Shown here in pieces: positions 41,660-49,728 of a DNA stretch of 64,000 nucleotides. Location: contig CAADVD010000033.1 of the NCBI GenBank assembly GCA_900752435.1, positions 62,001 through 126,000 of the forward strand, in the 5' to 3' direction. The first letter of the stretch is position 1, and each line of letters begins with the position of its first letter. Source of the stretch: Oscillospiraceae bacterium (lineage in GTDB: Bacteria > Bacillota > Clostridia > Oscillospirales > Ruminococcaceae). Position numbers and translations under genes: made by a program. The notes under the pieces are model-generated. The model had not been told where the DNA came from, made no database searches, and saw only the letters and a list, made by a program, of their open reading frames with translations.

Positions 41660-42817
41660 ATGAACGGATCCATTCGTGAACGAATTGCAGGACTGCTTAG
41701 GGGAAAAATCACGCCAAAAAACATCCTATTGGCTTGTGTCTTGCTTGTAGTGGTAATTTTGGCGATATTTTTGGGTGTCAAATTTGCCCCTGTTTCGGCA
41801 ACCAAAATGTATTTTGAAGAACAACAGTTGGAAATTAATGTGGGCGAAAGCAAAGCGGCGCTGGTAGTCTTTGAACCGGCCAATGCAAGCAATCAGGATT
41901 TGATTTTCACCTGCGATAACCCCGAGATTGCAGCGGTCAACAAACACGGCGTGGTGACTGGCATAAAGGAAGGCAAAGCGCGAATTGCGGCTTCCAATGT
42001 CAAAAGCGGCATGCTGGCTTATCTGGATGTAACGGTGAAAAAGGCGATTACCGGCCTGCGGTTTGATGCAGCCGAGCTGACCATGAAGACAGGGGAGACC
42101 AAGGAACTGGCCATTACCGTTGAACCAGCGGATGCCGGTACGCGGAGCATTCTCTATACCTCGTCCGATACCAAGGTGGTAAAAATGAACGGCAATACCG
42201 CCCAAGCGGTCGGCGTAGGCGAAGCGGTGATTACGGCCAAGGATTTGAACGGCAAAATCAAAACGGAAATGAAAATTAAAGTGGAAGCCGGTGTGGTGCT
42301 CGCGCTTGCGGAACCGGCGGTCACGCTGAGCGTCGGCGATACCTACACCGCCTCCGTTACCTTTACACCGGAAGACACGCCGGACAAAACACTTACCTGG
42401 ACAAGCTCCGATGCAAACATTGCTGCAGTGGATGCGAACGGTGTGATCACCGCCGTACAGGAAGGCGTCTGCACCATTACGGCAACGCATGCGGCAAGCG
42501 GTGCGGCCGTTGCAATGCAGGTGACGGTACAGCCAGCGGAAGAGGTGACGCCAGCCAACACCGAGCCGGATGACGACTACGACTACGAGGAGCCTTGGTA
42601 TGAGCCGACGACTCCGGATCCAACTCCGGCTCCAACGCCGACTCCCGATCCGGCACCGTCCGATCCATCCTCGGAACCATCGAATCCAACGCCGACCCCA
42701 GATCCGTCGCCGTCCGATCCGTCTTCTGAGCCATCGGACCCATCCGAGCCAGATTCGCCGGTGACGCCGTCGGAAGATCCATCCATTCCATGGTCCCCCA
42801 ACCGCGAACAGCGGTAA
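41660..42817 (+). CDS. Membrane-anchored protein with Big_2 Ig-like domains
   Basis: 385 residues. One N-terminal membrane span (about 20-40) after a basic segment, then three bacterial Ig-like (BIG2) units near residues 48-128, 130-210 and 215-295 (each with a pattern such as NPEIAAVNKHGVVTGIKEGK), then an acidic DDDYDYEE patch and a ~80-residue tail rich in Pro, Ser, Asp and Thr with PSDPSSEPS repeats. No LPxTG motif. Probably a cell-surface adhesion or wall-spanning protein anchored by its N-terminus. Followed by a strong terminator. Confidence 0.85.
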   Translation: MNGSIRERIAGLLRGKITPKNILLACVLLVVVILAIFLGVKFAPVSATKMYFEEQQLEINVGESKAALVVFEPANASNQDLIFTCDNPEIAAVNKHGVVTGIKEGKARIAASNVKSGMLAYLDVTVKKAITGLRFDAAELTMKTGETKELAITVEPADAGTRSILYTSSDTKVVKMNGNTAQAVGVGEAVITAKDLNGKIKTEMKIKVEAGVVLALAEPAVTLSVGDTYTASVTFTPEDTPDKTLTWTSSDANIAAVDANGVITAVQEGVCTITATHAASGAAVAMQVTVQPAEEVTPANTEPDDDYDYEEPWYEPTTPDPTPAPTPTPDPAPSDPSSEPSNPTPTPDPSPSDPSSEPSDPSEPDSPVTPSEDPSIPWSPNREQR

Positions 42818-42841
42818 AACAGTTGTTTGGTGATACGTTTG

Positions 42842-42875
42842 GTCCCGCACCACAGTGTGCGGGACTGATTTTTTA
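42842..42875 (+). terminator. Terminator after the Ig-like gene
   Basis: GTCCCGCAC and GTGCGGGAC form a perfect 9-bp stem followed by TGATTTTTT. It ends only ~6 nt before the next ribosome binding site, so the next gene needs readthrough or its own promoter. Confidence 0.88.
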
Positions 42876-42893
42876 ATGAAAAGGAGAATTTTT

Positions 42894-43646
42894 ATGACCA
42901 TTGGCATCATCTGCGCCATGAACGAAGAAATCAATCTGTTACAGCAGGACATCACAGCGCATCATGTAACGACCATCGCCGGACGGGATTTTCACGTTGG
43001 TACGCTGTACGGTATGTCCGTGGTGCTGGTTACCGGCCGCATCGGCAAGGTGGCAGCCGGTGTTACCGCGGCGTTGCTCATCCATCATTTCCAAGTGGAC
43101 AAAATCATCTTTTCCGGCACAGCCGGCGGCGTCAATCCCGATTTGAACGTGGGCGATGCCGTGGTAGCGGACAAAAGCGTCCAGCATGACTTTAAGCTGC
43201 CATGGGGCGACGCGTTCCGCATTCCATTGCTGGAAGTAAGCTATATGGAGTCCGACCATGAATTGACGACACTCGCCAAGCAAGCGGTGCAGGATTACAT
43301 CGATACGCGCATGATGCAGGATATTCCGCAAACCTATCTGGACGCATTTCATATTCGGAATCCCAAAGTGGTGACCGGCACCATTGCTTCCGGCGATGAA
43401 TTCGTCTGCACCAAGGAGAAAAATCAGTGGCTGTACGAGCATGTGGACAACATCCAATGCGTGGAGATGGAGGGTGCGGCTGTGGCGCAGGTCTGTTTGG
43501 AATTCAGCGTGCCGTTCACCATCATCCGCATCATTTCCGACTGCGCCAACGACGATGCCAGCGTGGACTTTGACTTGTTCATCGAAGAAGCCGCCTGTCA
43601 TTTTACCAAAGGCGTAGTGAAGGCACTGCTGGAACGGCTGGCCTGA
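42894..43646 (+). CDS. mtnN: 5'-methylthioadenosine/S-adenosylhomocysteine nucleosidase
   Basis: 250 residues. Cleaves MTA and SAH in the methionine salvage/activated methyl cycle. IGIICAMNEEINLL holds the catalytic Glu near residue 12; FSGTAGGVNPDLNVGDAVVA and VEMEGAAVAQVC bind the nucleoside, and RIISDCAND carries the catalytic Asp. ATG 42894 follows AAAAGGAG. Slightly longer than E. coli Pfs because of an insertion in the middle (residues ~120-155). Confidence 0.92.
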   Translation: MTIGIICAMNEEINLLQQDITAHHVTTIAGRDFHVGTLYGMSVVLVTGRIGKVAAGVTAALLIHHFQVDKIIFSGTAGGVNPDLNVGDAVVADKSVQHDFKLPWGDAFRIPLLEVSYMESDHELTTLAKQAVQDYIDTRMMQDIPQTYLDAFHIRNPKVVTGTIASGDEFVCTKEKNQWLYEHVDNIQCVEMEGAAVAQVCLEFSVPFTIIRIISDCANDDASVDFDLFIEEAACHFTKGVVKALLERLA

Positions 43647-43673
43647 AAATGTTTGCAAGAAACAACAGATTGC

Positions 43674-43702
43674 TTGCTTTTCCCGCATGAATTGGCTATA
43701 AT
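43674..43702 (+). promoter_or_regulatory. Promoter of the DUF1858 gene
   Basis: TTGCTT (43674-43679), 17-nt spacer, TATAAT (43697-43702). Confidence 0.7.
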
Positions 43703-43755
43703 AAAGAAAGAATAACAAGGGCAGGATCGCCCAAGAAAAAGGAGGAACAAAAATT

Positions 43756-43956
43756 ATGGCTTTTACAGTAAATAAAGATTCCGTTATCGGTGACATTTTG
43801 GATTACGACAGCACCACCGCACAATATTTTTTAGCAATGGGCATGCACTGCTTAGGCTGTCCGGCGTCCCGCGGCGAAAGCATCGAACAGGCATGCGCCG
43901 TACACGGCGTAGATGTCAACGAACTGATTGAACAGCTCAACAACCATTTGAAATAA
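43756..43956 (+). CDS. DUF1858 hybrid-cluster-associated redox disulfide protein
   Basis: 66 residues. Matches the small family (TIGR03980-like) with VNKDSVIGDILDYD and the key GMHCLGCPAS CxxC motif. Such proteins often accompany hybrid-cluster (prismane) proteins in anaerobes and may handle redox or NO stress. It has its own promoter, AAAGGAGG and terminator, i.e. it is a monocistronic unit. Confidence 0.88.
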   Translation: MAFTVNKDSVIGDILDYDSTTAQYFLAMGMHCLGCPASRGESIEQACAVHGVDVNELIEQLNNHLK

Positions 43957-43969
43957 TGAACGGATTGAA

Positions 43970-43998
43970 GAAAAAGGGCGAAGCATCGCCCTTTTTCT
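43970..43998 (+). terminator. Terminator after the DUF1858 gene
   Basis: AAAAAGGGCGA and TCGCCCTTTTT with a short loop. Confidence 0.9.
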
Positions 43999-44023
43999 GT
44001 CTGTCCCGGAAAGGAACTCCCGT

Positions 44024-44695
44024 ATGCTTGACCAACGTCTGCTGGCCTGCGCGGCCTATGTGCGCCCCAACGCTAAGGTGGCCGACATCGGCACGGATCA
44101 TGCGTACCTGCCCTGCCATTTGGTGCAAAGCGGCGTCACGCGCACCGTGCTGGCCGCCGATGTGAATGAAAAGCCGCTGTCCATGGCGCGGAAAACCATC
44201 GCTCAATATGGCCTAAGCGGTGTGATTCAAACGGTGCTTTCGGACGGCCTTGCTCAAATTGACGCGTCGCAGGCCGATGATGTGATTGTCGCTGGCATGG
44301 GCGGCGAATTGATTGCACGCATTGTGCTGGATTGCCCTTGGCTCTGCGATTCTGAAAAGCATCTCATCCTACAGCCCATGTCGCAAGCTCCGTTTTTGCG
44401 CCGCACGTTGTACGCTCATGGCTTTGGCATTCGGTCGGAAACGCCCGTCTTTGAAAACGGCCATCACTACACCATTCTGCTGTGCACCTATACTGGCGTT
44501 GCCCAAACGGTGGACGATTTCTTTGCTCTGACCGGCAAGCTGCCCGAACAGCACACGCCGGAAGCCAAAGCCCACCTCCGTTTCCAGCAGGAGCGGATGC
44601 AAAAAATCGCCGGTGGTCTGCGGCGCGCCAAAGACAGCGCGGAACAGGCAGCCTTCTACACCGCGCTGGCCGAACAAATTGGCCGCCTTTTCTAG
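44024..44695 (+). CDS. trmK: tRNA (adenine(22)-N1)-methyltransferase
   Basis: 223 residues. SAM-dependent Rossmann enzyme that makes m1A22 in tRNA. The motifs ADIGTDHAYLP (SAM site), AADVNEKPL and VAGMGGELIARIV match TrmK/YqfN. The C-terminus is a helical tail. ATG 44024 follows GGAAAGGA. The usual Firmicutes neighbour (Nif3-like protein) is not seen. Confidence 0.92.
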   Translation: MLDQRLLACAAYVRPNAKVADIGTDHAYLPCHLVQSGVTRTVLAADVNEKPLSMARKTIAQYGLSGVIQTVLSDGLAQIDASQADDVIVAGMGGELIARIVLDCPWLCDSEKHLILQPMSQAPFLRRTLYAHGFGIRSETPVFENGHHYTILLCTYTGVAQTVDDFFALTGKLPEQHTPEAKAHLRFQQERMQKIAGGLRRAKDSAEQAAFYTALAEQIGRLF

Positions 44696-44709
44696 CGGCA
44701 TCTCATCAA

Positions 44710-44780
44710 TAGACTTGTTCGGAAACCTTCTCAAGTTGAAACCTTTTGTTATCTCTTCACGAGGTTCCCGAACAAGTCGA
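44710..44780. mobile_element. 71-bp palindromic repeat element, copy 2
   Basis: TAGACTTGTTCGGAAACC at the left, GGTTCCCGAACAAGTCGA at the right, internal CTCAAGTTGAAACC, the same 71-bp length as copy 1 at 28738-28808. It lies 14 nt after trmK and 19 nt before the PII-like gene. No coding capacity. Confidence 0.75.
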
Positions 44781-44799
44781 ATAAGAAAGAAGAATTTCC

Positions 44800-45150
44800 A
44801 TGCGATTGCTCATTTTTGTACTCAATCAGAGCGAAAAGCTCGATGCGGTGCTGAATGCGTTTCAAAATGCCGGCATCGGCGGAGCGACCATTCTCGACAG
44901 CACCGGTATGGCCAAAGTATTACATACGGCGGACGAGGAAGAGGAGATGCCGCTGTTTGGCTCTCTGCGCCATTTTCTCAACCCATCCCGCGAAAAGAGC
45001 CACACCATCTTTACCGTATTGCAGGACAGCCAGCTGCAAACGGCTGTGGATGCCATTGAAAGCGTGGTTGGCGACTTAAAGCAGGCAAACGCCGGTATTG
45101 TGTTCAGCCTCCCGATCGACTATGTAAAGGGGTTGCGCGGAATTGAGTAA
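44800..45150 (+). CDS. PII-like regulatory protein paired with the antiporter
   Basis: 116 residues with a ferredoxin-like beta-alpha-beta pattern reminiscent of PII signalling proteins: MRLLIFVLNQSEKLDAVLNA, FQNAGIGGATILDSTGM, then an acidic loop (DEEEEMPLFG) in the place of the PII T-loop and a second half TIFTVLQDSQLQTAVDAIES. It overlaps the antiporter start by 8 nt. I infer a nucleotide-sensing regulator that binds the transporter. Sequence similarity to true PII is low. Confidence 0.7.
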   Translation: MRLLIFVLNQSEKLDAVLNAFQNAGIGGATILDSTGMAKVLHTADEEEEMPLFGSLRHFLNPSREKSHTIFTVLQDSQLQTAVDAIESVVGDLKQANAGIVFSLPIDYVKGLRGIE

Positions 45151-46309
45151 TACCATTCTTTTTGACATTGCCCTTGTGATGGTCACGAGCCTAATATTCG
45201 GACGGCTGGTCAAGCATTTAAAAATGCCCAACGTCACAGGTTACCTGATAGCCGGGCTGCTGTTAGGGCCTTGCGTGTTCAATCTCATCCCAGCGGATAT
45301 GGTCACGAATTTCTCCGTCGCTTCGGATATGGCGCTGGGCTTCATTGCCTTTTCCATTGGTACACAGTTTAAGCTGAGCTACTTCAAGCAGGTGGGCATC
45401 ACCCCCGTGGTGATTGCCTGCACGGAAAGCTTCGGTGCCGTGCTGGTGGTAACGGCGGCCTGTCTGTTGTTGGGCTTCAATCCGTCGCTGGCTATTTTGC
45501 TGGGCGCCATTGCCGCGGCCACCGCACCGGCGCAAACCATCATGGTGGTGAATCAATACAAGGCCAAAGGGCCTTTGACCTCCATGCTGATGAGCGTAGT
45601 AGCCATTGACGATGCCACCGCGCTAATTGCCTTTGGCTTTGCGGCCACCATCGTCAAATCCATGGAAGCGCATCAAGCGATTTCCGTGTTGTCGGTACTT
45701 AAGCCGGTTTATGAAGTGGCCGTGTCGTTTTTGGTCGGCGGCGTGCTCAGCCTTGTGATGGTGGTGTTCCTGCGTCACTTTAAAAAGCCCTCCAACCGTC
45801 TGTGCGTGCTGGTCGGCTTTGTGTTCGGTACGATTTGGCTGGCGAATCTGGTCGAAGGCTCGGCATTGCTTGCCTGTATGGCGCTGGGTGGCGTGCTGGT
45901 CAATGTGTTTGACGATATTGATTCGCTGATGAAGGCATCCGATTCCTTCACACCGCCGCTGTTCATGCTGTTTTTTGCTATGAGCGGTGCCGGCTTTGAT
46001 TTGAATGCGCTCAAGAGCATCGGCCTTATCGGCGTGGTGTACATTGTGATGCGCGTCGTGGGCAAGTGGTTCGGCGCATGGCTGGGCGGCGTGCTGATGA
46101 AAGCGGATAAAAACATCTGCAAATACTTAGGTCCAACGCTGATGCCGCAGGCCGGCGTTGCGCTGGGACTCATTTTGGTCGCGGAGCAGATCATTCCGCA
46201 GTATGCGGCAGAAATCCGCACCGTCATTCTGTGCTCAACCTTTGTTTATTCCATTCTCGGCCCCAGCGTGGCCAAGACGGCGCTGGTCAAGGCTGGGGAA
46301 ATCAAATGA
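45143..46309 (+). CDS. Cation/proton antiporter, CPA2 (KefB-like) family
   Basis: 388 residues, ~12 membrane spans, with LKMPNVTGYLIAGLLLGP near the N-terminus and the ion-site region VVAIDDATALIAFGFA. No TrkA-N (RCK) domain is attached at the C-terminus; the PII-like protein encoded just upstream may take its regulatory place (inference). Starts at TTG 45143 inside the upstream gene, about 10 nt behind AAAGGGG. Confidence 0.88.
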   Translation: MSNTILFDIALVMVTSLIFGRLVKHLKMPNVTGYLIAGLLLGPCVFNLIPADMVTNFSVASDMALGFIAFSIGTQFKLSYFKQVGITPVVIACTESFGAVLVVTAACLLLGFNPSLAILLGAIAAATAPAQTIMVVNQYKAKGPLTSMLMSVVAIDDATALIAFGFAATIVKSMEAHQAISVLSVLKPVYEVAVSFLVGGVLSLVMVVFLRHFKKPSNRLCVLVGFVFGTIWLANLVEGSALLACMALGGVLVNVFDDIDSLMKASDSFTPPLFMLFFAMSGAGFDLNALKSIGLIGVVYIVMRVVGKWFGAWLGGVLMKADKNICKYLGPTLMPQAGVALGLILVAEQIIPQYAAEIRTVILCSTFVYSILGPSVAKTALVKAGEIK

Positions 46310-46341
46310 TAACGACATTTTAAATGATAACAACATTTTGA
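46304..46341 (+). repeat. Short tandem duplication over the antiporter stop
   Basis: AAATGATAACGACATTTT is followed directly by AAATGATAACAACATTTT: an 18-bp tandem duplication with one difference. The first copy contains the antiporter stop codon. Confidence 0.7.
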
Positions 46342-46356
46342 CAGAAAGGACTTGTT

Positions 46357-47253
46357 ATGCAAACTTTAGCAACCGTATTTTTATGGCTGATGATTTACAG
46401 CTTCATTGGCTGGGCCTATGAATCCACTCTCTGTTCCATCACTGGCCATAAATTGGTGAATCGCGGCTTTCTCAACGGCCCGATTTGTCCGGTCTATGGC
46501 TTTGGCGCTCTCATCATCATTTTTGCGTTGGGAAGCGAAGCGGATTCCTCGGTGCTGACGCTGTTTCTTGCCAGTGCTGTGCTGACCTGCACACTGGAAT
46601 ACATTACATCGTGGCTGCTGGAAAAGCTTTTTCACGCAAAATGGTGGGATTATTCCAAATACCGCTTCAACATCAACGGCCGTGTTTCTTTGCTTGGAGG
46701 GCTGGTGTTCGGTTTTCTGGGCGTGTTGGTGCTTAAAGTGGTGCATCCGTTTGTGCGCGGCATCGTGGACAGTCTGCCGCTGTTCTGGCTGTATGTTATC
46801 AGCGCAACGTTGTTCTGCATTTTGGTGGCGGATATCATTGTGACGGTGAAGAGCATTCTGACCCTCAACCACAAGCTGGAAGAAATTCAAGCGGCCATCA
46901 ATCTGGAAAAAGAAAAGTCCCGTCAGCGTTTTGCCGATTTCCGCGAGCAACTCCAAGAGCGTGCGGGCGATTTGCGTGAATCGCTTCAGGAGCGGGCGAA
47001 CGATGTCAAAGATACTCTGCAGGAACGCGGTGTGGATTTGGATGAACTGCGTGACAATTTGCAGACGCGCAAAGACCGGTTGCTGGAACGCTTTGAAAAC
47101 AGCGAATTCAACACTGCCAAAATCAAAGCGCTGTTGTCGCAGCGGAAATTTACCGAGCGTCGTTTGCTGGATGCATTTCCGAAATTGCAGTCAACCAATC
47201 ACAACGATGCGCTGGAAAGCGTGCGTGCAAAACTGAAAAAACGGAAAAAGTAA
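46357..47253 (+). CDS. CmpB-type membrane protein with long coiled-coil tail
   Basis: 298 residues. The N-terminal ~175 residues hold about five spans and match the 'putative ABC transporter permease' family (CmpB, PF06541-like): FIGWAYESTLCSI, NRGFLNGPICPVYGFGAL, TSWLLEKLFHAKWWDYS. Residues ~175-260 are a charged coiled coil with 11-residue repeats (LQERAGDLRES, LQERANDVKDT, LQERGVDLDEL). The transporter name is only historical; function unknown. Confidence 0.82.
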   Translation: MQTLATVFLWLMIYSFIGWAYESTLCSITGHKLVNRGFLNGPICPVYGFGALIIIFALGSEADSSVLTLFLASAVLTCTLEYITSWLLEKLFHAKWWDYSKYRFNINGRVSLLGGLVFGFLGVLVLKVVHPFVRGIVDSLPLFWLYVISATLFCILVADIIVTVKSILTLNHKLEEIQAAINLEKEKSRQRFADFREQLQERAGDLRESLQERANDVKDTLQERGVDLDELRDNLQTRKDRLLERFENSEFNTAKIKALLSQRKFTERRLLDAFPKLQSTNHNDALESVRAKLKKRKK

Positions 47254-47281
47254 AGCGCGGCTCACTTGACTATATAGCACA

Positions 47282-47322
47282 CGAAAACACCGCTTGCATG
47301 TTGCATGCAAGCGGTGTTTTCG
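47282..47322. terminator. Bidirectional terminator between convergent genes
   Basis: CGAAAACACCGCTTGCATG and its complement form a 19-bp stem with a very short loop. It serves the CmpB-type gene (+) and the ABC permease (-). Confidence 0.93.
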
Positions 47323-47325
47323 TGT

Positions 47326-48612
47326 TTATTTTCGTTTCTTGTTCTGTTTCAATCCAATCGTCATTGTAAAAATTCGATCCGTCGAGAAAATCCGTACCGC
47401 AATTGCCATCACAATGCAGAGCAGAACCACCTGATACGCCATCCCTCCAAAGAACAGCAAATTATGGGAGAACGTCACATTGGTGACCGCCGTAAACGCA
47501 TGGGTAAACGGAATCAGATAGAGCACTGCCTGTGCCACAGTGGGCAGGGAATTGATGTCCATCAACAGCGTCACAAAATAGGGGATCATCGCCAAAAACA
47601 TAATCGGCATAGACAGCCCCTGCGCAGACTTCACATCCTTTGCCAGCGCGCCCAGTACAGTGCTGATGCCCAGCGCAATCAAAATAGTTAAAAACAACTG
47701 AATACCCACCAGCAGATAATCGCCAACACTCAAATTCAATCCGAGGTCGTTGAGCACCTCCGCCACACTGGACAGCGCCTCGGTACTTCCGCCCAACGCA
47801 CTGGACATGTAGCGTGCAAAACCAATCATGTATACCCCTGCCATCAACAGTGCCAGCACACCGGCGGCACACATTTTAGAGCCAAGCACCGACAATCGGG
47901 AAATCGGTGCGGAAAGCAGGGTTTCCAGCGTTTTATCCGTCTTTTCGCTGGCAATGGTGGAGATGGTCATTTGGGATGCGTACATCACCAGCAAAAAAAC
48001 AATAATGGGAATCAATATGCTCTGCTGCATGGAATACGCCTTGATGGCGGTGACATTGGCCGAAGCCGTGCGTTCACCTACCACAGTCGTATCGGAAGAT
48101 GCAATCGGATTTTTCAAAAATTGCGCGTCCTGACTAGAAGCGGCTTCCGCAAGAAAAGCGTTGGATAAACTTTCATTGATTACCTCAACGGCTGACTGCG
48201 CGGACAAATCCGAAGTGCTCATCATCGAAAAGGAATCCATCGAGGATACGACTTCGATGGAAGCCTGTGTGCCGTGTTCCAGCTGTTCGCCGAAGCCCTG
48301 CGGAATGACCAAATACGACTGCAAGTTTTCCTTTTCCGCCTGCGTTAGATTCTCCTGCGGTGAATCTCCATCAAGTGCAACGACGGTAAAACCCGCCTGT
48401 TCCAGAATGGACACTGCCTGTGCGGAAAATGTCGATTGGTCTTCATCCAATACCGCCACCGCATCAAAAGTATCCCCCTCATCCTCAGCCACATCACCGA
48501 TGAAGTTGCCGAGAACCAGAAAAATCAGCACAAAAGCCAGCACACTGACAATGGTCTGCACGGTAAGAAGCTCTTTCAGCTCCTTTTTAAACAAATTAAA
48601 GAACTGTGTCAT
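47326..48612 (-). CDS. ABC-2 type exporter permease (NatB-like)
   Basis: 428 residues. One N-terminal span (~20-40), a large extracytoplasmic domain (~45-180), and about five further spans, the ABC-2 layout of NatB. FNLFKKELKELLTVQTIVS starts the protein. ATG 48612 is 7 nt behind GGAGGGC; a longer frame to 48648 is less likely. It overlaps the ATPase gene by 17 nt. Substrate unknown; Na+ or a drug/peptide are possible. Confidence 0.88.
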   Translation of the reverse strand: MTQFFNLFKKELKELLTVQTIVSVLAFVLIFLVLGNFIGDVAEDEGDTFDAVAVLDEDQSTFSAQAVSILEQAGFTVVALDGDSPQENLTQAEKENLQSYLVIPQGFGEQLEHGTQASIEVVSSMDSFSMMSTSDLSAQSAVEVINESLSNAFLAEAASSQDAQFLKNPIASSDTTVVGERTASANVTAIKAYSMQQSILIPIIVFLLVMYASQMTISTIASEKTDKTLETLLSAPISRLSVLGSKMCAAGVLALLMAGVYMIGFARYMSSALGGSTEALSSVAEVLNDLGLNLSVGDYLLVGIQLFLTILIALGISTVLGALAKDVKSAQGLSMPIMFLAMIPYFVTLLMDINSLPTVAQAVLYLIPFTHAFTAVTNVTFSHNLLFFGGMAYQVVLLCIVMAIAVRIFSTDRIFTMTIGLKQNKKRK

Positions 48613-49351
48613 GGCGAATGCCCTCCTTGCCGTGAACGGCTTGTTCAAATACTTCCTCCAAATTGTCGGCGTGGTATTTTTCTTTTAACTCTTTGGAGGT
48701 GCCGGTATCGTGTAAAACGCCGTGGCTGATGATGCCCACACGGTCGGACAGAAACTCGATTTCGAGCATATTGTGGCTGGAAATTAAAAACGACATGCCG
48801 CGGTCAGCCAGGGAGCGAAGCATCCGGCGAATTTCCAGCGCATTGAGGATATCCAAACCGGAGGTCGGTTCATCCAGAATGGCAAGCGAGGGATTCGTCA
48901 TGACCGCACGGGCAAGCAACAGCTTGCGAATCATGCCGCGGCTGTACGAGCCGATTTTGTCATCGATGCGGCCGCTCAAATTGGCGATTTCCACTGCCGT
49001 GTCCACATACGCTTGATGCTGTTTTTTGTTGCCGGGAAAGAGGGAAGCCATAAACTGCAAATATTGCCGTCCAGTCATGTTTTTGTATGCGCCGGCCTCG
49101 TCGGGCAGATAGGTAATTTTTTCGCGTACCTTGCCGGGGTTTTTCAGAATGCTGACACCGTCCACCAGCGCGTCACCGGAGGTGGGCTGAATGAGCGTAG
49201 CAATCATGCGCAGAGTCGTCGTTTTTCCGGCGCCGTTCGGGCCAATCAGTGCAAAAATTTCACCGGCATTGACGGTGAAGGACACCTCATTGGCGGCCTT
49301 GTTGACGCTATAAATTTTGGTTAGCTTTTGGACATCGAGTGTAACAGACAT
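48596..49351 (-). CDS. ABC exporter ATP-binding protein (NatA-like)
   Basis: 251 residues. Walker A GPNGAGKTTTLRM, Walker B LAILDEPTSGLD, and a signature reading YSRGM instead of LSGGQ, as in NatA and other ABC-2 ATPases. ATG 49351 follows GAAAGGAG. Encoded upstream of and overlapping its permease. Confidence 0.93.
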   Translation of the reverse strand: MSVTLDVQKLTKIYSVNKAANEVSFTVNAGEIFALIGPNGAGKTTTLRMIATLIQPTSGDALVDGVSILKNPGKVREKITYLPDEAGAYKNMTGRQYLQFMASLFPGNKKQHQAYVDTAVEIANLSGRIDDKIGSYSRGMIRKLLLARAVMTNPSLAILDEPTSGLDILNALEIRRMLRSLADRGMSFLISSHNMLEIEFLSDRVGIISHGVLHDTGTSKELKEKYHADNLEEVFEQAVHGKEGIRHDTVL

Positions 49352-49390
49352 GGGATGCTCCTTTCTTGGAGAAAACGGAAAAAATTGATA

Positions 49391-49439
49391 TATCGGTTAC
49401 CGTAATAACATTATATCGTCAGCCGATATGATTGTCAAG
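49391..49439 (-). promoter_or_regulatory. Perfect promoter with two palindromic operators (NatAB-like operon)
   Basis: On the minus strand TTGACA (49439-49434), 17-nt spacer, TATAAT (49416-49411). ATATCGTCAGCCGATAT (49414-49430) is a perfect 6-5-6 palindrome within the spacer/-10, and ATATCGGTTACCGTAAT (49391-49407) is a second, imperfect one over the start region. Such paired sites suggest tight repression, for example by a TetR-type regulator, but no such gene is adjacent. Confidence 0.7.
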
Positions 49440-49470
49440 GAAAATTTTTGATACTTTCCTCCATGTTTCT

Positions 49471-49498
49471 GTAGGGCGTCGATGCCCACATCGACCCG
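49471..49498. repeat. REP-like palindrome
   Basis: GTAGGGCGTCGATGCCCACATCGACCCG forms an imperfect hairpin (GGG-GTCGATG / CATCGAC-CCG). It resembles the dispersed GTAGGG...CCCAC...CCCG palindromes common between genes in Clostridia. Only one copy is in this window. Confidence 0.5.
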
Positions 49499-49728
49499 TT
49501 ATCTCGATTTTGCCGTCAACACAGCGAATAAAACAGCAAATACACGATTTCGGAAAAAGAATCGAAAAATTCATCCGGATATGCTAAAATAAATGCACAA
49601 ACCGGTATTTTGCGCCTGTCAAAAAAGGAAGCGGTTATAGCCGACACCAAAGAGCAATAAGAGTCGGGAAACGAAATATGCTTATCGGTATAATGAAATT
49701 ACAGCAAAACAAGGAAGGAGAGCACTCC

